Shown here: in pieces, positions 23,030 to 33,337 of the stretch
How positions within the stretch are numbered: position 1 is the stretch's first letter
Layout: each line of letters starts with the position of its first letter
Source: a virus
Direction: 5' to 3' (one strand)
DNA length: 46,062 nt
Virus record (IMG/VR): IMGVR_UViG_3300030380_003376
Coordinates: 1-46,062 of that record
Made by a program: the position numbers and the translations under genes
The notes under the pieces: generated by a model
What the model saw: only the letters and a program-made list of their open reading frames with translations
What the model was told of the DNA's origin: nothing
Database searches by the model: none

Positions 23030-25698
23030 TGGTTAGATACGATTTAGATCTATTACGTCAAGTAGAAGGGATCGCAGGCTCTCTAAGCGAGGGTCAGGAT
23101 CTCCTTGGAGCATTAGATGTTCAGTATGGAATTCCTAGCTGCATGATGAGACTAGGTAAAGATCTCTTAAGTCTTTTGCCCACCAATGTTTTAGGAGGTA
23201 TCAGAAATGATATGTCCATAGGTCGCAATGCTGCCGATGCTGTCACTAAAGCATTATCTCAAAAATTAAGAAATCTTACAGGTATAATCGAGTTTGACAC
23301 TGATGAGGGCGTTTTTAGATTTGTTTCGGACGCTTCTCAATTTGGTCAAGATACCAATTCATTAGCTTCACAAATTCAGGGATTTATTGGAACTGCTCAA
23401 CAAGCGATTGGCTTTGGAACTCAACTCTACTCTAACGTTAATGCAGCGGTTGAGAGCGTAGAGGAGTTGATAGATTGCGTTGGGGACTTCGCACAATTTT
23501 TAAAAGGAACTGCGGGTGAGTCTGGTGATCTTAGGGGAGGGTTAGGAGATCCTAGTCTAACGTCTGGCTTAAGCTCTACGCTAACCAACTTATACGGCCC
23601 TGACATTGAAAAAGCCGCTGTTGCAAACACATTTATATCTGATGTGAGCAAGACTATTTCTGATATTGATGAGATTATTACATCTAGAGTTAATGACCCT
23701 TCCTTAGAGCCTAAATTAGCAGGAGCACCTGATGATCCATCAACTTCTGGAACCGTGTTCAGGTTGGGAGCAGGTCCTCCAGAGTCAAAGTCTGGGCAGT
23801 TCTTACTGTCTGTGGATGGTCTTTACTACGACTCCCAAACAAGTGGCGTTACGCCTGCTTTGCTTGAACTTAGTATAAGAGATAAAGAGAGAGACCCCTC
23901 CCTCGATTGGAAATTCGAGTTTGCCCCAAACCTTGGAGGCAAAGGCACCCCTGTGACTAGGGAGTCTTTAAACACTTACTTCAACACTATTTTTGATCCT
24001 AATTTGATTGATGAATCTGCTCTCCTTCAAAAATATTACGATGCAGATAATACTCTTGTAAATATCATTGGTCAGAGAGATAGAAAGATTTTCGATGTTT
24101 CGGCTGAGATAGATCAACACACCGCTCATGGCTCCTCTCAAGCCATCATTAACAACCTTAGAAAAGTTATGGTGGCTGAGTCCGCTAACTTCATGGACAA
24201 GGCGAACAGAAGAAAAAAACAAATTGAGTTAGCTGTGAAAATGCCTCAAGCTTATGGCAAAGGTCAATTGTTTAAGCCAGGAGAAGTTCCTATTAATGAC
24301 TTTTCCTATTTGGCAGGTATAAACTACTCTCTAGACCTAACTCAACAAAGAAATCTAATTATTAGGAGAGATGAGGTCAAGGGAGTTGTTCTTCCGATTG
24401 AGACCAAGTTCTCTGAAATTATTAAAACAAATGAAGATGTGACATTTGATCATCTTCTTGTCAACACTGTTCCTGATGGAGTCATTATTGATAGTGCAAA
24501 TGCTTCAGGATCTACATCAGCTTCTATCGCTGCTGTTCCTACATTAGTTGAAGAGGACCTGTTTGCTCTTTACAATTATTTGACGCTCAAGACAAGTGAA
24601 CCTTCAAGCACCAGCTACGACCTTAGAAATAGCACGAACAAGGGAGTGCCTTACAATGCTCAGATAGTTGGTGATAGTAGAGAGATATTAGACAAGGGGG
24701 TTGGATTAGCTAACCTCAAAGGTGTTTGTAGACCCGACGCTACAGGCTTAGTTTCTGGTAATGGAACTTTTGTAAAGCTACCTCCAGAACAAGAATTCCA
24801 AGATCTTCTTTACAGTAGAAGCGGAGCCACATTTGAAACTTGGGTATATGCACCAGGGCTATCCTCTACTGATCTGTACAATCAAACTCCAGACGTATCG
24901 GGCCTTTACAGACTTATCCTGGCTAATGAAAATACAGGTTCTGGAACTGGTATAGATTCTCAATCTGATATCTTAAATATGTCGTTTGACGACGGTGTTG
25001 GAGTTACTAGAGGCATGATTCTCGGATTTACTAGAGATCGTAGATTTACGCTTTCAAAAGATCCTAGTAACTTGGAAGCGGATAATCCCGTTCACGACGT
25101 TGCATTAATCATTGCACCTACGCAATCCTTCGACTCTTCAAGTGCTGGATTTTTATCAATTAAGAAGGTAAACGATTCATGTCAATCTTCAAATTCTTTG
25201 AGAGGTTTAACAATTCCAGTCTCAAGCACTTTTAATGGAGTTACCCTATCCTCTTGTGAATCTTCTTTCTGTATGCTGTCTGTCACTTTCAATCCCGTGC
25301 GTGATGAAATAAAGGTTTACCTTGACGGGAAGAGTATGATGACATCTGGCTATGAAGATGTTTTTGGTACTAATGCTCGAATTCAGCGACCAATGATTCC
25401 CTCGATTCCTCCAGATAATGCGTTTGAGTACAATACTACTAATATCTCTGATGCTTCATTGGAAGCTTACAGGTTTGGCCCTAAACGGGATGAGTACTTC
25501 ACTCCTTGGATTTTAGGGGGTGGGTACACTGACGGCAACCCTAATGGTGGTTTTATGGGAGGCACGCATGGCGGCAAGGTCAGTGGCCTTCAAGGTCATT
25601 TAGGATGCACTAGATTTTACTCAAAGCCTCTTAGCTCGGCTGAAGTGCTAAATAATTATAACGCAACTCAGAGTTTCTTCAAGAACATTAAACTGTAA
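23029..25698 (+). CDS. Large baseplate-region protein with C-terminal LamG/lectin-like domain
   Basis: An 889-residue protein. Residues 1-240 are helical (LLRQVEGIAGSLSEGQDLLG and similar). The middle is mixed with a coiled coil near 330-420. From about residue 580 it is beta-rich: SRSGATFETWVYAPG, then VTFNPVRDEIKVYLDGKSMM and HLGCTRFYSKPLSSAEVLNN, the normal order of a concanavalin/LamG-type sandwich, closing with LxxxRxYxxxLSxxEVxxNYN. Such domains bind sugars or proteins. It lies between the spike and gp25 genes, where few known baseplate proteins carry lectin domains, so it might reach the host surface or hold a fibre. The exact equivalent in T4 is not clear. Confidence 0.75.
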   Translation: MVRYDLDLLRQVEGIAGSLSEGQDLLGALDVQYGIPSCMMRLGKDLLSLLPTNVLGGIRNDMSIGRNAADAVTKALSQKLRNLTGIIEFDTDEGVFRFVSDASQFGQDTNSLASQIQGFIGTAQQAIGFGTQLYSNVNAAVESVEELIDCVGDFAQFLKGTAGESGDLRGGLGDPSLTSGLSSTLTNLYGPDIEKAAVANTFISDVSKTISDIDEIITSRVNDPSLEPKLAGAPDDPSTSGTVFRLGAGPPESKSGQFLLSVDGLYYDSQTSGVTPALLELSIRDKERDPSLDWKFEFAPNLGGKGTPVTRESLNTYFNTIFDPNLIDESALLQKYYDADNTLVNIIGQRDRKIFDVSAEIDQHTAHGSSQAIINNLRKVMVAESANFMDKANRRKKQIELAVKMPQAYGKGQLFKPGEVPINDFSYLAGINYSLDLTQQRNLIIRRDEVKGVVLPIETKFSEIIKTNEDVTFDHLLVNTVPDGVIIDSANASGSTSASIAAVPTLVEEDLFALYNYLTLKTSEPSSTSYDLRNSTNKGVPYNAQIVGDSREILDKGVGLANLKGVCRPDATGLVSGNGTFVKLPPEQEFQDLLYSRSGATFETWVYAPGLSSTDLYNQTPDVSGLYRLILANENTGSGTGIDSQSDILNMSFDDGVGVTRGMILGFTRDRRFTLSKDPSNLEADNPVHDVALIIAPTQSFDSSSAGFLSIKKVNDSCQSSNSLRGLTIPVSSTFNGVTLSSCESSFCMLSVTFNPVRDEIKVYLDGKSMMTSGYEDVFGTNARIQRPMIPSIPPDNAFEYNTTNISDASLEAYRFGPKRDEYFTPWILGGGYTDGNPNGGFMGGTHGGKVSGLQGHLGCTRFYSKPLSSAEVLNNYNATQSFFKNIKL

Positions 25699-25700
25699 TC

Positions 25701-26144
25701 ATGGCCATACCTGACGATACTGACATTCACGGTAAAATTATACCGCCTAAATCTAATAAGGCTGTATCTTTAAAGGACCCTTACATTAAAGGGTTCAAGT
25801 ATCCTTTTAACTCTTCCTCTGGGAATGGATACTTTTCAAAGGCTAGCGGTTTGAATTTGATTAAAAGCATGATCAAGTCATTTATTAGGACCAATAGAGG
25901 TGAGAGATTTATGCTCCCAGATTACGGTGCCAACCTTCAAAAGTATCTCATGGAGCCTCTAGATCAAACTACTTTTAACTTGATAAAAGATGAAATAGAG
26001 GCGTCCGTTGGTAAATATTTGAAAATACTTCAAATAAACAAGCTTCAGATTTTGGAGACTAGAACTAACAACTTATTAGTTAAATTATTTGTTGGTCTCA
26101 AGGATTCAGAGTCTGCTAATTTTAATGTAGAGGTTAGGATCTAA
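25701..26144 (+). CDS. gp25: Baseplate wedge protein gp25
   Basis: A 147-residue protein of the gp25/W family, which joins the sheath to the baseplate wedge core. The family signature is clear: IRTNRGERFMLPDYGANLQK followed by YLMEPLDQTT, then a helix and a final sandwich edge LVKLFVGLKDSESANFNVEVR. Length is near T4 gp25 (132 residues). The N-terminal extension IPDDTDIHGKIIPPKSNK is a little longer than usual. It starts two bases after the LamG-type gene and its TAA overlaps the gp6-type ATG (TAATG). gp25 next to gp6 is a conserved pair in contractile tails. Confidence 0.92.
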   Translation: MAIPDDTDIHGKIIPPKSNKAVSLKDPYIKGFKYPFNSSSGNGYFSKASGLNLIKSMIKSFIRTNRGERFMLPDYGANLQKYLMEPLDQTTFNLIKDEIEASVGKYLKILQINKLQILETRTNNLLVKLFVGLKDSESANFNVEVRI

Positions 26145-27742
26145 TGGTATTCGACGGCACAGTAAAATCTGATTTTTTAAAGTTTATCCCTTCTGATCTA
26201 CAGAATAAGGAACGGTTTATAAATTTTGCCGCTGCTGATTTTGCTTCATTTAGACAAAACCTCATAGAGTATACTAAGGCTAATTTTCCTTTAGATTACA
26301 ACAACTTTAATGAGTCTGATTTTGGTATTCTTCTAATTGAACTTATGGCTGCGATAGGCCATATTCAATCTCACAAATCTGATTACCTAGGTAACCAGAA
26401 CTTTCTAAGAACTGCCTCTGAGCGCTCTAGCGTTCGAAAATTAATGGAGTTGATTGGGGTTAGAATGAAAGGCCCCATTGCAGCGGCTGCTAACGCCTCT
26501 TTGTCGTTCACTAGTGATGGTACCGATGCAAGTTCGTTAACCTTAAACCCTGCTCAAAGAGCGATATCTATCACCTCTCCTGAGGATGGTGGAGCCCTTA
26601 CTTATACGCTATACAAAGTAAATGCTGATGGTAGTATTAATTTAACAGACAATACAGAATCGTTAGAATGGGTGTTCCCTCTTAGTAGCTCACCTGTTAT
26701 CACAAGTGCTGTTCTTTTAGAGGGCGCATTAGTGGTTGAAACTGGAACATTTACTGGGCCTGAATCTATCAAATCTATAAGGTTATCTCAATCTCCTTAT
26801 ATTGAGAAAAGTGCTCAAGTCTTTGTAGATGGGAACACTACTACTAATGGAGTCTATCTTGAAGAGGAAAATATCTACTTCGCATCAGGAGAATCCGACA
26901 AGGTGTTCCAGGTCGTATCAAACGATAACTTCGCCGCAACATTAGTTTTTGGAGATGACACCATAGGTCAAGCACCAGCAGTGGGCGACAGGTACACTGT
27001 TACGTATCGAGTTGGCGGTGGCAGTAGAGGTAATATTGAAAACGGGTTTATAAACTCGCAGATAACAGGGACATCTAGAGTAGATGGTGGCGCTTCCGTA
27101 GCAGGAGTCGCAGTCACAGTTGAAAACACATCTCAAGGAACTGGTGGCTCAGAGGCTGAAAGTGTTGCAAAAGTTAAAAGATATGCTCCTCTGAAATTTA
27201 GATCTCAAGACAGATGTGTTACTCTTCAGGATTACACAGCGTTTGCGAACACTTTTACATCTAATTTCGGTTCTACCGGCAAAGCAACGGCGGTCGTAAA
27301 TCAAGCTAACGCAACAGCTAACAGCTTACAAATATTTGTTCTAGAAAAGGCTAACGACTTTCAATTAATACAAGCTACGACTGAATACAAATTACAACTT
27401 CAACAGGCTCTTGACGCTAAGAAAATGATAACGGATGATCCCGTTATTGTTGATGGTGTAATTAGAACTTTGGATGTTAATGTTAGCCTCAACTTAGATA
27501 GGAAGTTTAAAAAGGACAAAGCTCAGATAATTGCTAGAGCCAATAATGCAATTCAGAATTATTTTAGAGTAGATAATTTTGAGTTTGATCAAGATTTCAA
27601 CCCTCAAGATCTTGTTAGAGTCATTCTAGAGGAACCTCAGATAAGATTTGCAGAGGTAACAAACATTGACTCCCCCATTGAAGTTGATTACAACGAAATT
27701 ATACAGTTAAATAATTTTTCTGTAACCGCTGAGTTTATCTAA
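26144..27742 (+). CDS. gp6: Baseplate wedge protein gp6 (gpJ-like)
   Basis: A 532-residue protein of the gp6/gpJ family, the main iris-forming part of the wedge. It begins with FRQNLIEYTKANFPLDYNNF, then SDFGILLIELMAAIGHIQSH and NQNFLRTASERSSVRKLMEL, the N-terminal dimer region. The core contains YTVTYRVGGGSRGNIENGFI and later AESVAKVKRYAPLKFRSQDR with CVTLQDYTAFA, the signature of this family, and ends in a tail with VNVSLNLDRKFKKDKAQIIA. T4 gp6 is 660 residues, so this is a little shorter. It is TAATG-linked on both sides, to gp25 and to the gpI-like gene. Confidence 0.9.
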   Translation: MVFDGTVKSDFLKFIPSDLQNKERFINFAAADFASFRQNLIEYTKANFPLDYNNFNESDFGILLIELMAAIGHIQSHKSDYLGNQNFLRTASERSSVRKLMELIGVRMKGPIAAAANASLSFTSDGTDASSLTLNPAQRAISITSPEDGGALTYTLYKVNADGSINLTDNTESLEWVFPLSSSPVITSAVLLEGALVVETGTFTGPESIKSIRLSQSPYIEKSAQVFVDGNTTTNGVYLEEENIYFASGESDKVFQVVSNDNFAATLVFGDDTIGQAPAVGDRYTVTYRVGGGSRGNIENGFINSQITGTSRVDGGASVAGVAVTVENTSQGTGGSEAESVAKVKRYAPLKFRSQDRCVTLQDYTAFANTFTSNFGSTGKATAVVNQANATANSLQIFVLEKANDFQLIQATTEYKLQLQQALDAKKMITDDPVIVDGVIRTLDVNVSLNLDRKFKKDKAQIIARANNAIQNYFRVDNFEFDQDFNPQDLVRVILEEPQIRFAEVTNIDSPIEVDYNEIIQLNNFSVTAEFI

Positions 27743-30700
27743 TGTCTTCTGGAAAACAATACCTCACTGGTCAAAAATACTTCAAGCCTAATTATTACGA
27801 GGCTTTGAAGTTTATCATACCTCAGTATCTTACTGAAGATGATATTGAGAACTTTGGTCAGGAGGTAGATCTTAGAGATCAAGTCTTAAATTCAAATATC
27901 AAATTAGCTGAAAACTTTCACACTCTCATAGAAGTTAGTTCCGTCGCACATACTGTGTTTAGCAGTATTGATACGTTAGCTGGCATATCCAATTACTTTG
28001 TAAAGCAAAATAATCTAACGAATGTAACATCAAGATCTTTTCAAGATAAAATCCTATCACCTTTAGGGGTGTCGATTCAAGACTATGGCTCAAGTTCCGA
28101 ATTCTCCAATTACATTTCGGGAACTTTGTTACCTAGTATTACTTTAAATAATGCATCTCCACCCACTTTCGTAGCTGGACACTCACCATCGGACACTCAC
28201 AATTATTTAATTGAGAATTTGTCTTGGCTGTACTTCCTTAACACATCAGGTCCAAATGAAGCATACAATCCATCAACCACAGTAACTGAGCAAATAGTTG
28301 AAAAATTATACACAGGTCAACCCATTCAGACTGTAGATGGTATTAAAATGCTCATGGATTTTGTATGGAGAGACGGCCATACAGCGTACTACCCAGAAGT
28401 TTTCAAAGTTTCTTCTACAACTTTTACAAGCGGGACTCAGCAATTAGATAACCTAAAAACTTGGATAGATGTCATCTATTCTCCTCTTCAATCGGACTTT
28501 GCGGATTTTACTGTTAGAGACAGGTTTGCTACATTTATAGAGAATAGCATATTAATCAATAATAAAATCCCAAATGGTCCTTTCACTAAATTTCTAAGAG
28601 CACTTTCTTTTATAGCTCAGGATATAAACGACACCTCAGAAAGGCTGGGATCCTTGTATGACATCTCTGAGTGCCCTGAAGAATTTTTACCGCTTTTAGC
28701 AGAGTTAATTGGTTGGGATTTATTTGGAAGTGACCCTGAGAGATGGAGACTTCAACTCAGGAATGCTGTAGATATCTACAAGGCAGTTGGCACCAAAAAA
28801 TCTCTTCAACTTGCAATTAACAGTATTCTCCCTAAAGATCAATTTAGTATTGAGACTTCCGTAACTGAACTTAATGAGTCTTACGTTCCCTACTTAATCT
28901 ATTACTCCTTGGCAACAGAGTCTAAACATTTTAAATCTTTTGACGATTGGACGGAGCCTCTAGCCAATGAGATGCAAGTTTCTGGATACTCCACAACTAG
29001 TTTAGACGAAAACTTAAAACTAACTGTTGATCGTATACTTCTAGAAACTTACGAAAAATTTAAAGATAAGTTTGGTCAGATCCCAAATCAAGAAAAAGGA
29101 TTTAGGTATCGAGGTAGAGTATATCCTATTCCTCCTTTCGAAGAATATTCATACTACATGAACTTCGAATTAAATAGAGAAATAATAGAATTTATTAAAG
29201 ATAGGCTCGTATGTTTTGGAGTCTCTCAAACTTTTGCAAATCAATTTGAAAGTTATCTTGTCGAATATGCTTTGGATGACGATGATGCGCCTAGAACATC
29301 TAGCTTCCTCGTATTCACACCAGACTATAACGACCCACCAAATCTCTCAAACTTAGTAGCTAGTGGGTACAATGAAAAGTTTGAATATGTATCACTATGG
29401 TCAGGCAAATCATCTCACTTTAGGATAAAGTATGATGCTAGTTCTTTCGACTTTGATAATGAGGATATTGGAACATCTGGTGCTGGTGGGGCTTTCTTAG
29501 TAGCATCTAAGCTTGCAAAAGATTTCACCCCTGCTCACGCAATTCCTCTCATAAATTTAGAAATATCTTATATTGATCCTCTTTCTGGGACCTTTGCATC
29601 AGCACTTCCCTTAATTCATCCAAGATGTGAAGAGCAAGAGTCTAGGAATTCTAAGAATCATTTTGTAAGCGGCATAGGCTTTGATACCTATATGCGAGAC
29701 GTTCGCCCTGATGGAAAGTTATTTGGTAGGAATTACTTAGATAACGTAGATTCTGCTCAGGTTCTCGCAGGGACAAGTTTAGATGCCATACCTAGAACAT
29801 CCATTCGTAGAAGAAACTATGAAAAACTCTTACCTAAGGATGGATACTACGACCGAACTGGATTTAATATGCCGATTTCATTTACAATGGCATCGAGCGT
29901 CAGCGGCCTTCCTTTAGGTTTAAACCCTAGTTCTTATGTATACACTCCTGTCACTGATCACGTTAATCTTCCTCCAATATGGAATCAGTGTGAGGGCTAC
30001 AACTCTGCTAACAGCTATTACACGTACGACGTAAGCAACACGTTAAACGCCAGAGGATCCTCAACAGCTTTCCCCACCAATCAAGATTTGACAGTCGATA
30101 GATGTCAGCTTCCAGATATCTATGCTACGATGCACAGCGTAAAAGAAAAGTCTAAAGTTCTTCAAGCTTCAGCTACTTTTGGTCCTGCTACAGAGTATCA
30201 GCTTTCTGTTAGCAACGTGTATCAATCATACGCAAACTCATCCACTGAGAATCAAGGAGATTTCCCAAACTCTGTAGAGGATTACCATAATTACTCCTTT
30301 GGTAGGGATTTGCATAAATTATACAAAATTTATGTAACAGATTATGTGCAGCATCAGATGATTGAAAGACTTCAATATGTTGATGGAGCAAACATATTCT
30401 CTCATGCTTTTGGTCCTGTTTTACTAAACCACGACTTTGAAGATGTAAGCTCCACAAGCTCAGTTATTACGTCTTCACTTTCTGCGACTCGAACGTTAAC
30501 CCCTAGAAGTTCAGTATTTAACGGTGAGCAATCTTATGTCGCTAGCACAGCTAATGACATGTTTTTAGATACTTCTGAAAAAGTATTATCGGGTGCTATT
30601 GATTATGTTGAATTAATTCACACCTCCGGGTCTCCAGAAACTAATAGTTTTTCTATATTTAGGATACCGACTAGCTTCAAGAAAAGCACTGATGACCCTT

Positions 30701-31650
30701 ACATGTTCGATAATACTTTTGTACTATCAAGGTCTTCTGAGGGTGGACTTCCTAGAGTTAGATTTGACTTGAAGAAATACAAAGCTCCGAGCGACCGCCC
30801 CATAGATACAAACTTTTTATTACCTGAGCATACTCATCAAGCTAGAATTAATCTTTTAGTATCAGATAATAATGGTTTAAACTTTGGAGGAAGACAAGTT
30901 GGAATATGGATTCACACGAAGCCTGAGGGTGGAAAAATGTGGTCCTATGATGCTAAGGGTAATTGGACTCAACATAGTGCGCTGACTACTAGATCAAACG
31001 TGGTGAATAAGTTTGCTCACGTTTTTAATATTGCTGAAAAGACCAAGGAGGAGATACCTTCGCAATTAACAAGATACGAATGTGTTGATAATGTAGCACT
31101 GAACTCTGAGGTATCTCCAGTAGCTAGACTTAGGCAGGAAGATTTTGAACAAATATCAGTGGAGTTCAATACGATAAATAAAAATATTAGACTTCCGAAA
31201 GATTACAGACAAGACTACACTTTACTGCACCGGAAAAACCAAAAGTATGTTGTAGAGGTATTCTTACTCCCAGACCAGGACATCGAGAGGTTTATGCTTC
31301 TGGATAGTGTCGAGCTTCAAAACTTAACACTTAAGAAAATGTCTGAAATCTTTGTTACAGGAAGATATCAAAACCCTCTTAATGTTGTCCTGGGGCAAGT
31401 TGTAAGTAAGTGTCCTGAACATCGTGTTGAATTAAGTAAGGATGATTTAAGAAAGATACTTACATTCTTCAACAATATATCTGGCAAGAACTCACAAACG
31501 GGTCTTGCATCCAGAGACAAGAATAAAACTGCGACTATAATGGGAGCAGAGGGTGGCTCTAGATTGGATTACAGGTATCGAACTAATTTCTTCGAAACTC
31601 GTCTTTTCCCCGCAACCACTCTTATTGATCAAATAAATATAGACGTATAA
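27742..31650 (+). CDS. Baseplate wedge protein with P2 gpI-like domain (gp7-type position)
   Basis: A 1302-residue protein. At about residues 303-365 it has ISECPEEFLPLLAELIGWDL, then RLQLRNAVDIYKAVGTKKSL and QLAINSIL, the P2 gpI/Tail_P2_I signature that places it beside gp6/gpJ in the wedge. T4 gp7 (1032 residues) holds the equivalent place. The start SSGKQYLTGQKYFKPNYY shares YFKPN with the protein at 36817. The part after residue 600 is long, beta-rich and Asn/Ser-rich, with segments such as VEVFLLPDQDIERFMLLDS near the end, and likely forms arms for fibre attachment. It is TAATG-overlapped at both ends and lacks its own Shine-Dalgarno. Confidence 0.82.
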   Translation: MSSGKQYLTGQKYFKPNYYEALKFIIPQYLTEDDIENFGQEVDLRDQVLNSNIKLAENFHTLIEVSSVAHTVFSSIDTLAGISNYFVKQNNLTNVTSRSFQDKILSPLGVSIQDYGSSSEFSNYISGTLLPSITLNNASPPTFVAGHSPSDTHNYLIENLSWLYFLNTSGPNEAYNPSTTVTEQIVEKLYTGQPIQTVDGIKMLMDFVWRDGHTAYYPEVFKVSSTTFTSGTQQLDNLKTWIDVIYSPLQSDFADFTVRDRFATFIENSILINNKIPNGPFTKFLRALSFIAQDINDTSERLGSLYDISECPEEFLPLLAELIGWDLFGSDPERWRLQLRNAVDIYKAVGTKKSLQLAINSILPKDQFSIETSVTELNESYVPYLIYYSLATESKHFKSFDDWTEPLANEMQVSGYSTTSLDENLKLTVDRILLETYEKFKDKFGQIPNQEKGFRYRGRVYPIPPFEEYSYYMNFELNREIIEFIKDRLVCFGVSQTFANQFESYLVEYALDDDDAPRTSSFLVFTPDYNDPPNLSNLVASGYNEKFEYVSLWSGKSSHFRIKYDASSFDFDNEDIGTSGAGGAFLVASKLAKDFTPAHAIPLINLEISYIDPLSGTFASALPLIHPRCEEQESRNSKNHFVSGIGFDTYMRDVRPDGKLFGRNYLDNVDSAQVLAGTSLDAIPRTSIRRRNYEKLLPKDGYYDRTGFNMPISFTMASSVSGLPLGLNPSSYVYTPVTDHVNLPPIWNQCEGYNSANSYYTYDVSNTLNARGSSTAFPTNQDLTVDRCQLPDIYATMHSVKEKSKVLQASATFGPATEYQLSVSNVYQSYANSSTENQGDFPNSVEDYHNYSFGRDLHKLYKIYVTDYVQHQMIERLQYVDGANIFSHAFGPVLLNHDFEDVSSTSSVITSSLSATRTLTPRSSVFNGEQSYVASTANDMFLDTSEKVLSGAIDYVELIHTSGSPETNSFSIFRIPTSFKKSTDDPYMFDNTFVLSRSSEGGLPRVRFDLKKYKAPSDRPIDTNFLLPEHTHQARINLLVSDNNGLNFGGRQVGIWIHTKPEGGKMWSYDAKGNWTQHSALTTRSNVVNKFAHVFNIAEKTKEEIPSQLTRYECVDNVALNSEVSPVARLRQEDFEQISVEFNTINKNIRLPKDYRQDYTLLHRKNQKYVVEVFLLPDQDIERFMLLDSVELQNLTLKKMSEIFVTGRYQNPLNVVLGQVVSKCPEHRVELSKDDLRKILTFFNNISGKNSQTGLASRDKNKTATIMGAEGGSRLDYRYRTNFFETRLFPATTLIDQINIDV

Positions 31651-32687
31651 TGTTTTTACAAGGATTTGGAGAAACACTAGCTGATATACTAACAGTTAAT
31701 CCTGAACTAAGCGGCATCACCGCTGCTAGTTCTATTTTGGATACTTCCAACTACACTTTCCATGCTATTACGTATGGTAAAGACGCCCAAGGATTTAACT
31801 TTCACGCTCACTCGGTCAGCACTGTAAATCGTGTTGATGACGAGAGTGATGGCACTGTTAGTGGGTACAATAATGACCATGTCGTGGCTATTAACTACAC
31901 CAATACTGCTCCGATAGTTAGCTCTTACCCCGCTAGTGCAGTTCATAATACCTTCTCATCGACTTATATATCTTTACCTCATTATCCCGCTGTAAATCAT
32001 ACTCGTCTTGAGTTAGCATCCACTCAAACCACGCCCTCTGTAGCCTTTTCTGCGGCGGGTCCTGATCTAGGCCATTATCCGAATGCTTACATAGACACTA
32101 CATTAAGCAATGCTTGGACGGTCATAGGAGGCTTTGCTCCTCCTTCAGCGGCTGGGAAGTCTTGTAATCTGTATAACTCTGCTGGAACACTATTAGCCAG
32201 CGGAGTATTGAGTGGCATATACAATCAAAATGAGGTTATTGACAAAGATGGCTACATAACCGTCAGTCAGGTTAGCGGGTTAAACGCTCAATTAGGCGCT
32301 GACGGACAGGGCTTTGAGCTTTCAGGAGGTCCTGTGATGTTTAGTTCAACCGCATCGGGGATTCAGTTAAGCAAAGGAATCACAGCAATGGCTGTTGTCC
32401 CTCAGCACGGAGATGCGGTAACTTTGGCTGCTTACGGAGGAATAAACCATATAGGAATCTATTGCTTAGATTTAAGGGCCATGCTGGCTTCAGGTATAAC
32501 TCCTCCTTATTCTTACAATGCCCTAAATAATAACAGAATTTACAAATTAGTTTCTAAGGTAAGTTTCTTAGATAACCTGATAAATCATGAAGATGCCACC
32601 ATTTCAGGTTTATTAGAAAGGTTAAATAGGGGCACAGGACTACTTAACAATGGTCCAACATACGTATTAAAATTCAATTTCTTGTAA
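31650..32687 (+). CDS. Unknown beta-rich virion structural protein
   Basis: A 345-residue protein with a short helix (FLQGFGETLADILT) followed by long beta-type segments rich in Ser, Thr, Asn, Ala and Gly, including a hydrophobic VALNYTNTAP-like edge and FELSGGPVMFSSTASG. No Cys-rich site, membrane segment or enzyme motif is visible. It overlaps the wedge gene by one base (TAATG), so its amount is probably tied to wedge translation. A peripheral baseplate or adhesin role is inferred from composition and position; I do not recognise the family. Confidence 0.8.
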   Translation: MFLQGFGETLADILTVNPELSGITAASSILDTSNYTFHAITYGKDAQGFNFHAHSVSTVNRVDDESDGTVSGYNNDHVVAINYTNTAPIVSSYPASAVHNTFSSTYISLPHYPAVNHTRLELASTQTTPSVAFSAAGPDLGHYPNAYIDTTLSNAWTVIGGFAPPSAAGKSCNLYNSAGTLLASGVLSGIYNQNEVIDKDGYITVSQVSGLNAQLGADGQGFELSGGPVMFSSTASGIQLSKGITAMAVVPQHGDAVTLAAYGGINHIGIYCLDLRAMLASGITPPYSYNALNNNRIYKLVSKVSFLDNLINHEDATISGLLERLNRGTGLLNNGPTYVLKFNFL

Positions 32688-32688
32688 C

Positions 32689-33336
32689 ATGTATAAGTCA
32701 TTCGTAGAGCAAATCGGTATGAAGGGACACCTCACTATTCACAAGATCGCAAATGGTGAGGAGGAACTTGTTTATGATGAAGACAACGTTATTACGTCTG
32801 GCTTTGGTTGGTCATTATCTCATTTGTATGGTCTCGCAGGGTCTGAATCCATTACGGACTTTCAGATTGACAGATTTCAATTAGGTGTTAGTGGTCACTC
32901 TGGGAATCAAGTAAGTTCCACCTTTGAGCTTTCTGGGCCTTTATCTTCTACCGAAGAATACACGGGAACAGGCACAGATAGCAATCTCCACGCACCTTCA
33001 GCAAACCTATTCTTAACCACACTGCCCGCTGGAGAAGTTATAGAGGAACAGGTTTTTGCAAAAATCCCTTTTGCTAAGGTTACCAAAATAGATGACAGAT
33101 CTGTTAGATACACTATATTTATTGACGAAGACTCCTGTAACAACCTTCAAAGGGATATTAACGGTGATGGCAGTTTACAGGACGTTTCTCTTAATGAAGT
33201 AGGTCTTTTTGTTAAAAACACTCGGGGTAAAACCGATAAGGATGAAAGTGTTTTAGCGGCATATAGACATTTCAGCAACATAACCAAGACCTCAGACTTT
33301 GGTCTTGTATTTAGATGGACAATCTCATTCGGATAA
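32689..33336 (+). CDS. Unknown virion structural protein with a dockerin-like loop
   Basis: A 215-residue protein. It starts YKSFVEQIGMKGHLTIHKIA and NGEEELVYDEDNVITSGFGW, like the first strands of many phage baseplate-periphery proteins (a short beta-hairpin with EEL-x-x-D-x-N-x-I/V). Near the end is DINGDGSLQDVS, which has the D-x-N-x-D-G spacing of a calcium-binding dockerin/EF-hand loop but lacks the acidic residue at position 12. The end FGLVFRWTISFG is a closing beta strand. It starts one base after the preceding stop. I do not recognise a family. Confidence 0.78.
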   Translation: MYKSFVEQIGMKGHLTIHKIANGEEELVYDEDNVITSGFGWSLSHLYGLAGSESITDFQIDRFQLGVSGHSGNQVSSTFELSGPLSSTEEYTGTGTDSNLHAPSANLFLTTLPAGEVIEEQVFAKIPFAKVTKIDDRSVRYTIFIDEDSCNNLQRDINGDGSLQDVSLNEVGLFVKNTRGKTDKDESVLAAYRHFSNITKTSDFGLVFRWTISFG

Positions 33337-33337
33337 T

